Assembly (NCBI GenBank): GCA_965204405.1
Contig: CBDBEN010000005.1
Span: forward strand, 372,001-436,000
From: JANQPX01 sp965204405
Lineage (GTDB): Bacteria; Pseudomonadota; Alphaproteobacteria; Geminicoccales; Geminicoccaceae
Direction: 5' to 3'
DNA: 64,000 bases
The position numbers and the translations under genes were made by a program. The notes beneath the pieces were generated by a model, which saw only the letters and a list, made by a program, of their open reading frames with translations, was not told where the DNA came from and did no database searches. Positions 43,056 through 52,183 of this stretch are shown here, in pieces. Numbering within the stretch: the stretch's first letter is position 1; each line of letters opens with the position of its first letter.

Positions 43056-43991
43056 ATGGACCGGCAACCGGCATACCCTCTTCGCGCCCGTCTCGATGGC
43101 GGCGGCACACCGGAGCTTCGTGACTGGGGGATCCGCTCCGAAGCGGGGCTTCTGACCGACGTGCTGCTCGGTCCGGCCGAAGGATTTCGTTGGATGGGCG
43201 AAGAGAACGCCGCATGGTCGAGCCTGGTGCGCGATACCGAGCGCAAGGGCTACCGGTTCGACCAGCAGGTTGCGATGCGCCAGCACCGGGAAATGGTCGA
43301 GGCCTATGTCGAGGCAGGGGTCAGGACCCATTTTCTTCCTCTCGACGATGCCAATCCCTACCAAGTCTATGCCCGCGATTCCTCCTTCATGACCCCCTAT
43401 GGCGCCGTCATCTGCCAGATGGCCAATCCCCGAAGGCGGGGCGAATATGCAGCCTGCCTGCGCTTCTATCTGGAGAAGGGTATCCCGATCTACGACATGG
43501 TGTCGTCAGGCAATTTTGAGGGCGGCGATTTCAACATGGTCGGTGAGAAGGCCCTGCTGCTCGGCTATACCGACCACCGCACCGAAAAGGTCGCCGCCGA
43601 TCAGGTGGCCGGATGGTTCGAGGCGGAGGGCTGGGAGATCAAATGGGCGCCCATCGACCAGTTCTACGTCCATATCGATTTGATGGTCTGCATGCTGAAT
43701 GCCGAATGCGCTGCGGTCTGCCTCGATACGGTGGAGGAGGATGTGGTCGACTGGCTGAAGAACCGGGGTATCGAGATCATTCCCGCCACGTTCAAGGAGA
43801 CGATGGCTCTGGGCTGCAACGTTGTCGCTCTTGGTGGTGACCGCATCCTCTCCACGGCTTCAGCCAAGGACCTCAACGGCAAGCTCCGTGCAGCGGGGTT
43901 CGAGGTCTATGACCCCGACATGTCGATGTTCCTCCGTGCTGGCGGCGGCGTCCACTGCATGGCTCAGCCGCTGCGCCGCGAGGCTGAATAA
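43056..43991 (+). CDS. Amidinotransferase-fold hydrolase (DDAH/arginine deiminase-like)
   Basis: The 311-residue protein has the pentein-fold catalytic set. An acidic pair lies in ARDSSF (about 107-112) and EGGDF (155-159), a His at about 206 in FYVHIDL, and the nucleophilic Cys at about 301 in GGGVHCMAQPLRRE, at the C-terminus as in dimethylarginine dimethylaminohydrolase. It should hydrolyse or transfer a guanidino or amidino group. Candidate substrates are methylated arginine, arginine or a related guanidine, but this is not readable. It lies beside a sodium symporter on the opposite strand, and the convergent pair share a hairpin. Confidence 0.85.
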   Translation: MDRQPAYPLRARLDGGGTPELRDWGIRSEAGLLTDVLLGPAEGFRWMGEENAAWSSLVRDTERKGYRFDQQVAMRQHREMVEAYVEAGVRTHFLPLDDANPYQVYARDSSFMTPYGAVICQMANPRRRGEYAACLRFYLEKGIPIYDMVSSGNFEGGDFNMVGEKALLLGYTDHRTEKVAADQVAGWFEAEGWEIKWAPIDQFYVHIDLMVCMLNAECAAVCLDTVEEDVVDWLKNRGIEIIPATFKETMALGCNVVALGGDRILSTASAKDLNGKLRAAGFEVYDPDMSMFLRAGGGVHCMAQPLRREAE

Positions 43992-44010
43992 AACGAGACA
44001 ATGTGATCAC

Positions 44011-44031
44011 GGGCCGGCGTGGAGCCGGCCC
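44011..44031. terminator. Hairpin terminator between the amidinotransferase and symporter genes
   Basis: GGGCCGGC and GCCGGCCC pair around a 5-base loop (GTGGA) and extend weakly with GATC on both flanks. It lies about 20 bases after the amidinotransferase stop and 14 bases after the stop of the small symporter-associated gene read leftwards, so it may serve both converging transcripts. Confidence 0.65.
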
Positions 44032-44045
44032 GATCAGATGTTGCG

Positions 44046-44165
44046 CTAAACGATCTTTTTCCCGTCACGTTTGGCTTCGCGCAGCTCCTTGGTGAAGGTG
44101 TATACGATCAGGACGAGCACGGCGGCTGACATCAATGGCCACATCAGAACATAAAGTGTCATCAT
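44046..44165 (-). CDS. 39-residue putative transporter small subunit
   Basis: A 39-codon gene follows the symporter gene on the same strand. Its product begins MMTLYVLMWPLMSAAVLVLI, one membrane helix, followed by a charged tail (KELREAKRDGKKIV). This is the character of the small proteins found with SSS-type symporters and annotated as putative transporter small subunit. The start is supported by GGGAG seven bases upstream. The 33-bp gap after the symporter gene fits one transcript. Confidence 0.8.
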   Translation of the reverse strand: MMTLYVLMWPLMSAAVLVLIVYTFTKELREAKRDGKKIV

Positions 44166-44198
44166 CGATTTTCTCCCATAGTCGGTTTGCCGAACGCT

Positions 44199-45875
44199 CT
44201 ACGCTTTGGCAGGCGAAGAGGCAGGCGTTGCTTCGTCTTGGCCATTTTCCTGGAAACTGGTGACCCGCTGGCCGATCAGATCGAAGTCGAACTCATCCTT
44301 GCTCATCAGGCTAACCGCGACGCAGATGATGGTGCTGACTCCATAGGCGGTCAATGAGCCCAGCAGGACCGTGTAGTCGCGAAGGAAGCCCATGAAGTAG
44401 TAGGTGCAGATCAGCCCGGCGATCACGCCTACCACGAGCCCCACGGTGCGGCCGAAGAAGCCGAAGGCCATCAGGCCCAGGACGACACCGCCGCCGATGC
44501 CGGCGATAATCTCGAAGAAGCCACCGACTACACCCTGGAGCGGCAGCAACTCGAACCTGACGACGCAGAACAGGGCCAGCCCGCCGACCACTGCCCAGAT
44601 AAAGGCGGCGTTGGTGACGCGGTTCCAGTAACAGCTGGCGATCACGGGGAACACGATGGCACCCCACAATGCGCCGACGAACACCAGCATGACCAGAATG
44701 TCGAGGGCGAAGCTCGCCAGGATCAAACCGGCGACCGTGGCGACGATCATGGTCAGGCGGCCGAGCATCAGCATCTTTCTGGGGTCGAGTTTGCCCTTGG
44801 CCAGATTCTTGGCATAGATGTCGGTCATCATGATCGCCGACAGCGCCGACAGATCGGAATCGGCCGTCGACGACAGCGAACCGATCACCAGGATGAAGAA
44901 TAGGGCGATCATGACCGGCGGCAGATAGGCCGAGGCCATCTGCGGGATGATGTTGTTGAGGTCGCCTTCATGGGGGTCGATGCCGATCAGGAGGGCCATC
45001 AGACCGAGCATGCCCAGGCCGATGACGATCGAGCCGTACCCGATGGTCGCGGTGATGAAGGTCGGCTTGATCAGGTCCTGGCGGACCGCGAACAGGCGCT
45101 GGGCGATGGTCTGATTGCCGATCGCATAGGCAAGCACGGCGACGAAGAACGGTGCCCCCTGCTCGAGGATCGCCTTGGTCGAGAAGAAGTTCGCCTGCTC
45201 CTCGGTCACCCGGCTCAGGCCCTCCGTCAGGACAGCGCTGCCGCCTGCGCTGAAGAACACCCAAGGAATGATGACGACCGCGATGGCCATCATGGCCACG
45301 ACCTGGGCGAAGTCGGTCAGGATCGAGGCGCGAAAGCCGGACCAGAGGGTGTAAGACAAGACACCGATGCCGGCGATCAGCACCCCTGCCTGGAACGACA
45401 GGGGCGAAAGCACGGAGACCAGGGCCCCGGCTGCGGTGAAGTTCACCATGAGGCTGATGACGCTGCCCAGGAGGTTGGAGATTGCCAGGATGAGCTGGCT
45501 TCCCGAACCATGGCGGGCATGCATGATCTCGGCGAGCGTGTGGGCATGGGGGGCGAGTTTGCGAAAGCGCAGGCCGTAGGGATAGATGAATAGAATCATC
45601 AGGGCTCCCCAGAACCCGTAATGCATCGGCCCCGACAAGCCGTAATTATACCCGGAGATGGCAGCGCCGTAGAACGAGGCGGCCCAGATCCAGGTGGCGG
45701 TCATGCTCGCCGCCGAGATGCCGAACCCGACAGCACCGCTGGAAACCATGAAGCCGTCGACGTTTTCTTCTTTCTCATTGACGAGGGTCGATACATAAAA
45801 AGTCAAACCGTAGAAAAACACCAAGAGGGTAACAACGACCGGTATCGAGAACTGGAAGAATGTTGGCTCTGCCAT
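44199..45875 (-). CDS. Sodium:solute symporter (SSS family)
   Basis: The product has about 558 residues with thirteen to fifteen hydrophobic segments. The SSS signature region is present (WIWAASFYGAAISGYNYG near 65, and SLSSTADSDLSALSAIMMTD near 340, where Na-site residues lie). Family members carry sugars, proline, pantothenate, carboxylates or other solutes with Na+; the substrate here cannot be predicted. Met at 45875 is the preferred start; Met at 45887 is an alternative. It is divergent from a LysR regulator across 230 bp and is followed by a small accessory protein, so LysR control of uptake is likely. Confidence 0.9.
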   Translation of the reverse strand: MAEPTFFQFSIPVVVTLLVFFYGLTFYVSTLVNEKEENVDGFMVSSGAVGFGISAASMTATWIWAASFYGAAISGYNYGLSGPMHYGFWGALMILFIYPYGLRFRKLAPHAHTLAEIMHARHGSGSQLILAISNLLGSVISLMVNFTAAGALVSVLSPLSFQAGVLIAGIGVLSYTLWSGFRASILTDFAQVVAMMAIAVVIIPWVFFSAGGSAVLTEGLSRVTEEQANFFSTKAILEQGAPFFVAVLAYAIGNQTIAQRLFAVRQDLIKPTFITATIGYGSIVIGLGMLGLMALLIGIDPHEGDLNNIIPQMASAYLPPVMIALFFILVIGSLSSTADSDLSALSAIMMTDIYAKNLAKGKLDPRKMLMLGRLTMIVATVAGLILASFALDILVMLVFVGALWGAIVFPVIASCYWNRVTNAAFIWAVVGGLALFCVVRFELLPLQGVVGGFFEIIAGIGGGVVLGLMAFGFFGRTVGLVVGVIAGLICTYYFMGFLRDYTVLLGSLTAYGVSTIICVAVSLMSKDEFDFDLIGQRVTSFQENGQDEATPASSPAKA

Positions 45876-46118
45876 GATTGTTTCCATTCTTTTTGTCGAC
45901 GTCGAGCGACAGACCGGGTGTCAATGGAGAGCGGCAGCGCTTACGTCCTGAAAGCCTCCCAAGGTCAAGACATCGTGCCGGGTCATGCCCCATCAAATTT
46001 CAAACGATGGTTGATATAACCCAACGCAATGCTCGTCTTGACAGATCAAATATAAATAACATTTGTGATTAAATGCGCTCAAGCTAGTATTTCTAGGTAT
46101 ATCATATAATTAAAAGTA

Positions 46119-47051
46119 ATGTATCGCACACGAAACCAGCTTCCGCCGCTGACGGCCTTGCCCGCATTCGAGGCCTCGGCCCGCTTGCTCAGCTTTACGC
46201 GGGCAGCGGAAGAACTCGCCGTGACCCAGGCGGCGATCAGCCGGCAGATCCGCGTGCTGGAGGATTATCTGGGCGTTCAACTGTTCGACCGCGGTCATCG
46301 ACGGATCAAGCTCACCCATGAAGGCCAGCGTTTTCAGCATGTGGTCGCCGTCGCCCTTGATCTGATTGCCGGCTCCGCCAAGGAATTGCGGGGGCAGGCT
46401 CTGGATACCGACCTTACGATTGCCGCCGATATTTCCATGGCGCATCTCTGGCTGCTGCCGCGTTTTCCAAGGTTCCGTGAGGCGTTTCCGGACATTGCGG
46501 TCAATATTCTGGCCTCGGAACGCGAAGTGGACTGCCTAAAGGAAGGGATCGACCTTGCGCTTCTCTACGGCAATGGCGATTGGCCGGGCTTCGACGCCCA
46601 TCTGCTGGTCCAAGAAGAGATTTTCCCTATCTGCAGTCCCGGCTACTTGAAGGAGCATCCGCATATTCGCAGCCTGGATAGTCTGGCGGACGAGGTGCTT
46701 CTCGACCTTCGCGGCGAGCGCTGGGACTGGGTGGATTGGCGGCAGTGGCTGACGGAGAAGGACATCGACATTCCAGACGGCGTGCAGTTCCTCGGCTTCA
46801 ACAACCTGCCGCTGCTTATTCAGGCCACCTGCCGGGGCCAGGGCATCGGCCTGGGCTGGCGATGCCTGGTCGACGACCTGCTGGAAGACGGAACACTCGT
46901 CAGGCCGATCGACATGTCGTTGAAGACCGATCGCGGCTACTACGTGATCAAGCGCGCCAACATCCGCATGTCGCTGGAGACGAAGACGCTGCTCGACTGG
47001 GTCGTCCAGATGGGCGACATCGACAGCAGGAACCGCCTGTCGGCAGACTGA
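46119..47051 (+). CDS. LysR-family transcriptional regulator (GcvA-like)
   Basis: The 310-residue protein begins with an N-terminal winged helix (about 1-65). The segment LLSFTRAAEELAVTQAAISRQIRVLE is the recognition motif, of which about 20 residues are highly conserved. A substrate-binding domain follows (about 90-300). The LPPLTALPAFEASARLLSF start is characteristic of the GcvA/AmpR-like subgroup. It is divergent from the sodium symporter gene, the usual place for a LysR regulator of that transporter. The inducer is unknown. It also precedes the aminotransferase-fold gene, which is convergent with it. Confidence 0.92.
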   Translation: MYRTRNQLPPLTALPAFEASARLLSFTRAAEELAVTQAAISRQIRVLEDYLGVQLFDRGHRRIKLTHEGQRFQHVVAVALDLIAGSAKELRGQALDTDLTIAADISMAHLWLLPRFPRFREAFPDIAVNILASEREVDCLKEGIDLALLYGNGDWPGFDAHLLVQEEIFPICSPGYLKEHPHIRSLDSLADEVLLDLRGERWDWVDWRQWLTEKDIDIPDGVQFLGFNNLPLLIQATCRGQGIGLGWRCLVDDLLEDGTLVRPIDMSLKTDRGYYVIKRANIRMSLETKTLLDWVVQMGDIDSRNRLSAD

Positions 47052-47126
47052 ACCGCGCAGGCAGCGAAGCTGGGTTGCCTCGATCCGATACCTTACTGAA
47101 AACCGCCGCTGCTGCGCTGGCGACTA

Positions 47127-48602
47127 TCAGGCCAGGCCCAGAGAGCGGCTCGCCTCTCCGAGACATGTATCGACAATGTCCAGTGCCGTATCCATTTGCT
47201 CCTTCGTCAGGATCAGCGGCGGGGTGAAGGTCAAATTGTTGCCCATCGTGATCTTGAAGGAGAGGCCCTTGTCGAGGCAGCGATAGAAGACCTCCTCGGC
47301 GAGATCGTCGGCAGGCTCCTTGCCCTCCCGGCTCAACACCAGCTCAATCCCGATCAGAAAGCCGCGTCCGCGCACGTCGCCGATGGTCCGGTGTTCCGCT
47401 TTCATCTGATGAAGGCGATCGAGTGCGTGGCTGCCGACCGCGGCGGCATTTTCCACCAGTCCCTCGTCTTCGATGATCTCGATCGTGGTTAGAGCAGCGC
47501 GCGAGGTGACCGGGTTTTTCTCGTGAGTATAGTGGCCAAGCGCATAGCCGTCCGCGACGTCCAGATCACCCCTGGCCAGGACTGCGGCGATCGGCAGGAT
47601 GCCACCGCCGAGCGCCTTGCCCATCACCAGAAGGTCCGGAGCGACCTCGTCGTGATCGCAGGCGAACATGCGCCCGGTCTTGCCGAGGCCGGTCGGGATC
47701 TCGTCGAAGATCAAGAGCGCACCGTGATCATTGCAGGCCTTGCGCACCGATTTCCAAAAGCCCGGCGGCGGCAGATAGGGCACGGCGCGGGCGGGCTCAG
47801 CGATCACGGCGGCGACGTCACCCTCCTTTTCCAGCACATAGCGGACAAAATTGGCGCAGGTCGTTTTGCAGAGATCCAGTTGCGGCCGGCCGTCCAGGTC
47901 CGGGTAGCCATAGGGGCAACGGTAGCAGGCAAAGGGGGCCACATGTTCCGTGCCGGGGAGAAGCGGTCCCGCGATGTAGGATCGGAACAGCTGCTCGCCA
48001 CCGACCGAGGCGGCGCCGAAGCCGGCACCGTGAAACGCGTCCCAGAACGAAATCGTCTTGTGACGGCCGGTCGCGGCGCGCGCCAGTTTCAATGCCACCT
48101 CGACGGCATCGGAGCCGCCGGTGGTGAACAGCAGCTTGGACAGCCCCGAAGGCGAGATATCGACCAGCTTTCGGGCAAGCGCCGTTGCAGGCTCGCAGGC
48201 GAAGCGGCGCGGCGCGAACGGCAGATCGTCCATCTGCTCGACGATCGCCCGTTTCAGGCGCGGATGGCCGTAGCCGATGTGGTGGACATTGTTGCCGTGA
48301 AAATCGAGATAGCGCCGGCCCTGAACGTCCTCGATATAAGCACCTTCGGCCTTGGCGACCGCGGACAGGCATGGTGTCGAAACCGATTGCCGGAGGAAGT
48401 AGCGCTCATCCTCGCGCAAGAGAGCGTTCGTTCCGGCATCATGATTGCGTGCCGCCCATGCGATCCGGCGCGCGGAGCTGTTGAGCTCTCCCTCCGATTG
48501 TCGGGGGGCTTCTTCTGAACGGTCGATCGCCTTGCCCTCAAGCTGCATGCTTCGGCGCCATCGTGCTGCCGAAGCCGGTTGTTCTGATCCTGGCGGATCC
48601 AT
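47127..48602 (-). CDS. Class III aminotransferase-fold PLP enzyme
   Basis: The 491-residue protein has the fold-type I class III layout: a Gly/Ser region FTTGGSDAVEVALKLARAA, the PLP-Asp in LLIFDEIPTGLGKTG and the Schiff-base Lys at about 329 in MGKALGGGILPIA. The N-terminal YLDFHGNNVHHIGYGHP segment resembles, from memory, enzymes annotated as (R)-1-hydroxy-2-aminoethylphosphonate ammonia-lyase. I treat that as a hypothesis, because no other phosphonate gene is visible. The true start is unsure: 48602, or a Met at 48545. A SelA-like PLP gene lies 60 bp upstream on the same strand. Confidence 0.85.
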   Translation of the reverse strand: MDPPGSEQPASAARWRRSMQLEGKAIDRSEEAPRQSEGELNSSARRIAWAARNHDAGTNALLREDERYFLRQSVSTPCLSAVAKAEGAYIEDVQGRRYLDFHGNNVHHIGYGHPRLKRAIVEQMDDLPFAPRRFACEPATALARKLVDISPSGLSKLLFTTGGSDAVEVALKLARAATGRHKTISFWDAFHGAGFGAASVGGEQLFRSYIAGPLLPGTEHVAPFACYRCPYGYPDLDGRPQLDLCKTTCANFVRYVLEKEGDVAAVIAEPARAVPYLPPPGFWKSVRKACNDHGALLIFDEIPTGLGKTGRMFACDHDEVAPDLLVMGKALGGGILPIAAVLARGDLDVADGYALGHYTHEKNPVTSRAALTTIEIIEDEGLVENAAAVGSHALDRLHQMKAEHRTIGDVRGRGFLIGIELVLSREGKEPADDLAEEVFYRCLDKGLSFKITMGNNLTFTPPLILTKEQMDTALDIVDTCLGEASRSLGLA

Positions 48603-48662
48603 GGTAACGCCGGATGATGATGTCGTCAGCCCTCGCGCGGTCGCCGGGCAGTTCTCAATCCG

Positions 48663-49769
48663 TCAGGCCAGCAGGTTCGATAGCCGCGCCAAAACGACCT
48701 CGATCTCGTCATCGCTGGTCTGCACCAGTTCCAACACAAGCTCTCCCTTGGCGAGCTCATGTTCCATGACCCATATCGACGGCGCGCCGTCTTTCAGTGC
48801 TGCCGCCAGTGCGCCGGCACTCATGGGCGCCTGCCCGTCCTTGATCCGCAGATGAACCCGCGAAAACGGCATGCCGGCGGGATCGGCCACTTGCCGTGCA
48901 CTGATGCCGGCGATCTCATTTGCCCGCTCGACAAAGGCCGAGACTTTCAGCCTCTGCCGCTCACGCCAGTCGTCAATGTCCAGACCGGCGCGCTCCTCGA
49001 TCGCGCTGAGGACGCCGATGATGGCTTCCTTGGTCGCTTTCATGGCGCGGCCAATGCCCTTTTCCTGGGCGCGAACGGCCTCCACCATCCCCTGACGCCC
49101 GATCACCAGCCCCGCCGTCGGCGACGCCATATATTTATGGGCGCTGATCAGAACGAGATCGGCGCCGGTCGCCAGCAGCTCATCGATCCGCATATCCTGT
49201 GCCGCCCCGTCGATGATCGCCGGCACGCCCCGGCGATGCGCGGCCTCGATCGCTGATGTGAAATCGATGGCCTTGCCCGTCGTAAGCCTGGATGAAACCA
49301 GGAGCAGGCAGCAGACATCCGGCTGATCGAGTTGTTTTTCGATATCGTCAAGCAAGCTTTCGTCGTCGCTGCCGGCGAGAACCGGCTTAGCGCCGGCGAG
49401 ACGGATCGCCTGCAAAATCGAATGCCCATAATTGACCGCATGATTGGCCGGGAGAACGGCGCGATAGGGCATGCCTGCCGGATCGGGGAGGGCGGCAATT
49501 CTGTCGGGTGACGTCCCCGTCATGCTCGCTGCAATCGAAAGGGTGATCCCGGCGGCGACGCAGTGGGTGATAGCGCCTGCTTCCGAGCCGGTAAGGTCCG
49601 CGATGTGGCGACTGGCCAGCTCCTGAAGCTCGTCGATGACGAAATAGTCCTGCAGGGAACTGGCGACAGCTTCGCCAACCGGCGGCGATGACCGCGATAC
49701 GCCGAGCGGCGTGAATGTTCCCCGGAGATTGATGACCTTGGTCAGGCCGAAGCGGTCGTGAAGAGTCAT
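48663..49769 (-). CDS. SelA-like / aminotransferase class V-fold PLP enzyme
   Basis: The 368-residue protein has the fold of selenocysteine synthase-like and D-glucosaminate-6-phosphate ammonia-lyase-like enzymes. It has GAQxD-type PLP contact IIDGAAQDMRID and a catalytic Lys at about 212 in ISAHKYMASPTAG. Such enzymes catalyse PLP-dependent eliminations or transfers on amino acids or amino sugars. The chain is shorter than SelA (about 460), which argues against a selenium role. It is followed at 60 bp by the class III enzyme and may act on the same substrate class. Function is otherwise unassigned. Confidence 0.8.
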   Translation of the reverse strand: MTLHDRFGLTKVINLRGTFTPLGVSRSSPPVGEAVASSLQDYFVIDELQELASRHIADLTGSEAGAITHCVAAGITLSIAASMTGTSPDRIAALPDPAGMPYRAVLPANHAVNYGHSILQAIRLAGAKPVLAGSDDESLLDDIEKQLDQPDVCCLLLVSSRLTTGKAIDFTSAIEAAHRRGVPAIIDGAAQDMRIDELLATGADLVLISAHKYMASPTAGLVIGRQGMVEAVRAQEKGIGRAMKATKEAIIGVLSAIEERAGLDIDDWRERQRLKVSAFVERANEIAGISARQVADPAGMPFSRVHLRIKDGQAPMSAGALAAALKDGAPSIWVMEHELAKGELVLELVQTSDDEIEVVLARLSNLLA

Positions 49770-49897
49770 CGCAGCTCACATCCCTTACCCTCGACGACTG
49801 CGAGGATAGATCGCGCTGCGGGCCGGGAAAAGGTAGTTCGAAGGGAACGCTCTGATCGAGCCTCGAGACCTCAAGCGAGGCGATCAAGAGCGCGGGG

Positions 49898-49932
49898 CGT
49901 GCAAGGGCATGACGTCGGCATGCCCTTGCACG
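49898..49932. terminator. Perfect 14-bp stem hairpin after the lipoprotein gene
   Basis: CGTGCAAGGGCATG and its complement pair around a 7-base loop. Read leftwards it is 24 bases past the stop of the lipoprotein gene, with no long T run. It sits in a 187-bp gap containing no other feature. Confidence 0.6.
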
Positions 49933-49956
49933 TCAATCAGCGAGGTCGAACCCTAT

Positions 49957-50478
49957 CTATGATGAGTTGCCGGTTCTGATGAACACGGCATTCTCGATCC
50001 GCTCGAACGCGTTCTGATAGAGCTTCTGATCGAGAATCTGCTGATCCTGGGTGGAATTTTGACCGAGCGCACCAGATCTGTTTCTGCTCGTGACGAAGCT
50101 CAAGCGAATGCTGGTCCGATTGTCCGTGATCTGTTCAACGAAAGCCGTCGCCTTGGTTTGAACGGTAACCGTGTCGTATTCCGTGTCTATATCATCGAGC
50201 AGGAGATCGATAAGGCCTGCATCTTCGCTAGCATTCGCGAGGCTTTGGCCTGTGATGAACCCGGAATCCTTGTCGGCGCTATTGACGGTATAACCCAGAT
50301 CCTGAAGCACGGAGACCGTGCTTGCAAAAGCGACGTCCTTGTTGGTCTCGAAGTCGCGTTTTTGGATCGATTGAACCTGAAGTGGCGTCAAGGGGGGCTT
50401 TTGCTCACCCACAAGATCCGCGCAGCCTGCAACCCCGAGAAGGAGGGGCAGCAGGACAAGTTTTGTAGCCTTTATCAT
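49957..50478 (-). CDS. Putative outer-membrane lipoprotein of unknown family
   Basis: The 173-residue product has a lipoprotein signal ending in LLLGVAGC, with the modified Cys at about residue 19. The mature part includes the segment FASTVSVLQDLGYTVNSADKD followed by TGQS and a beta-rich region. I do not recognise the family. It lies 15 bp after another lipoprotein gene on the same strand, so the pair is probably cotranscribed. Confidence 0.75.
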   Translation of the reverse strand: MIKATKLVLLPLLLGVAGCADLVGEQKPPLTPLQVQSIQKRDFETNKDVAFASTVSVLQDLGYTVNSADKDSGFITGQSLANASEDAGLIDLLLDDIDTEYDTVTVQTKATAFVEQITDNRTSIRLSFVTSRNRSGALGQNSTQDQQILDQKLYQNAFERIENAVFIRTGNSS

Positions 50479-50493
50479 GGTCGTTTCTCGTTA

Positions 50494-50916
50494 TCAGAAG
50501 GTGCTTGAACGGCTTCGGAAATCGGAGACCACATCATTGTCGTCGAACTTGATGATGAGCGTGGTCATGCTCGAGCTTTGCTCGAAGCCCGAGGATTCGC
50601 TGCCGCCGCCGGCAAGGATCACCGTCCAAAAGCTGTAATTGGCGGAATCCTGCTCAACGGTCGCTGCCCGCTGGTAGGTCCAGACCTCCTGGCCCGATGC
50701 ATCGGTGGTGGTGATGTTGGGTGCGCCGAAGGCATCCAGGATTTCGGCCTGGTTCGTCCTGCCTTTCTCGATCTTGAGCTGGACATTGCCGTGCGTCAGT
50801 TCACTGTTGCGTTTGGTCACCGGCTGTACGGGGGGAGCTGCGCATGCCGTAACCAAGGCAGCACAGGCAGCCATCGCGATGGCCAGCGAGCCGATTTTCT
50901 TCTTGTACATGGTCAT
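50494..50916 (-). CDS. Small BamE/SmpA-like lipoprotein
   Basis: The 140-residue product has a lipoprotein signal ending in ALVTAC. The mature part has the segments VQLKIEKGRTNQAEILDAFG and IIKFDDNDVVSDF, consistent with the BamE/OmlA two-helix, three-strand fold, where a small-molecule or partner groove is formed. Start ATG 50916 is preferred because GGAGG lies just upstream; ATG 50931 is an alternative. It is divergent from the nucleoside hydrolase gene across about 200 bp. Confidence 0.75.
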   Translation of the reverse strand: MTMYKKKIGSLAIAMAACAALVTACAAPPVQPVTKRNSELTHGNVQLKIEKGRTNQAEILDAFGAPNITTTDASGQEVWTYQRAATVEQDSANYSFWTVILAGGGSESSGFEQSSSMTTLIIKFDDNDVVSDFRSRSSTF

Positions 50917-51133
50917 CCGGGGGTCCTCCAATTTTCGTTCTTCGTTAGTCCGCGGCGTTGGCTTGTTTCTTGCCCGGACGCTATGCTCTAGCTCAGATCG
51001 GGATCGTAGTCACCTCGAGGTGAATGCGATGTGAACAAATTGTAATATCGTATGGCTTGCGACGTATTTTTCGGGCATTTCTGAACCATGTTCCGAAATA
51101 AACGCCTCGGGCCGGGATAGGGGAACCGTCGGA

Positions 51134-52075
51134 ATGCGACAGAAAATCATCATCGATTGCGATCCCGGCCAGGACGATGCGCTGGCGATTTTGCTGGCGC
51201 TCGGCTCGCCCGAACAACTCGATGTCCTCGCCATCACGGCGGTTGCCGGCAATGTTCCGCTGAAGCTGACCGAAAAGAACGCGCGAAAAATGGTGGCGCT
51301 CGGCAGCCGGACCGACATCCCCGTCCATGCAGGCTGTGATCGCCCGATCGTGCGCGACCCCGTGACCGCCGAGATGGTGCATGGCAAGACCGGCCTGGAT
51401 GGGGCGGATCTTCCGGAACCTGAGGTGCCGCTTGCCGAGGAGCATGCGGTTCATGCGCTTATCCGCATCCTGCGCACGGAGCCGTCGGGCACGGTTACGC
51501 TCTGCCCGGTGGGGCCGCTGACCAATATCGCGATGGCGATGCGCCTGGCGCCAGACATCGTTCCGCGCATCAAGGCGATCGTGCTGATGGGCGGTGCTAT
51601 CGGGATCGGCAATATTACGCCGGCGGCCGAATTCAACATCTATGTCGATCCCCATGCTGCGGATATGGTGTTCCGCTCAGGCGCGCCGCTGGTCATGCAT
51701 GGCCTCGACGTTACCCATAAAGCACTAGTGACACCCTCCCGACTTAAGGCGATCGAGGCGATCGGCTCGGAGGTCAGCCGCGCGGTGGTCGGCCTTTTGA
51801 CATTCTACAACATCTTCGACCAGGCCAAGGGCGAAGGCCAGGGCGCGCCGCTCCACGATCCCTGCGCCATTGCCTACGTCATGTGGCCGGAGCTGTTCTC
51901 GGGCAGGCGTTGTCATGTGCAGATCGACATTGCGAGCGAGGCGTCGATGGGGCGGACGCTGGTGGATTGGCGCCAGCGAGGCGACGAGACACCGAATGCT
52001 CTCGCCATCGACGAGATCGATGCGGATCGCTTCTTTTCACTGCTGACCGAGCGTCTTGCCCGCCTGCCGCTTTAG
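51134..52075 (+). CDS. Inosine-uridine-type nucleoside hydrolase
   Basis: Nucleoside hydrolases cleave ribonucleosides to base plus ribose. The 313-residue product carries the Ca2+ site IDCDPGQDDA at 7-16. The conserved EFNIYVDPHAAD and the later LHDPCAIAYV give the remaining ligand and His features. Base specificity cannot be read. It may be paired with the solute-binding protein gene 110 bp downstream. Confidence 0.92.
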   Translation: MRQKIIIDCDPGQDDALAILLALGSPEQLDVLAITAVAGNVPLKLTEKNARKMVALGSRTDIPVHAGCDRPIVRDPVTAEMVHGKTGLDGADLPEPEVPLAEEHAVHALIRILRTEPSGTVTLCPVGPLTNIAMAMRLAPDIVPRIKAIVLMGGAIGIGNITPAAEFNIYVDPHAADMVFRSGAPLVMHGLDVTHKALVTPSRLKAIEAIGSEVSRAVVGLLTFYNIFDQAKGEGQGAPLHDPCAIAYVMWPELFSGRRCHVQIDIASEASMGRTLVDWRQRGDETPNALAIDEIDADRFFSLLTERLARLPL

Positions 52076-52183
52076 ATTTTCGCCATCTCCCGAGGAGGCA
52101 TGCGCGAGGTGATTTGACATCGCCGGGCAAAACCCTATGGCTAGAGATATAGGTAAGTTTTTTTGACCAGGGGGAGAGAGATC

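Noticed and set aside
46011..46024. TTGATATAACCCAA near the symporter/LysR gap, considered as a fourth FNR box
   Set aside because: Only the left half matches. The right half CCCAA deviates from ATCAA and from the FixK alternatives, and the flanking genes have no link to the low-oxygen block.
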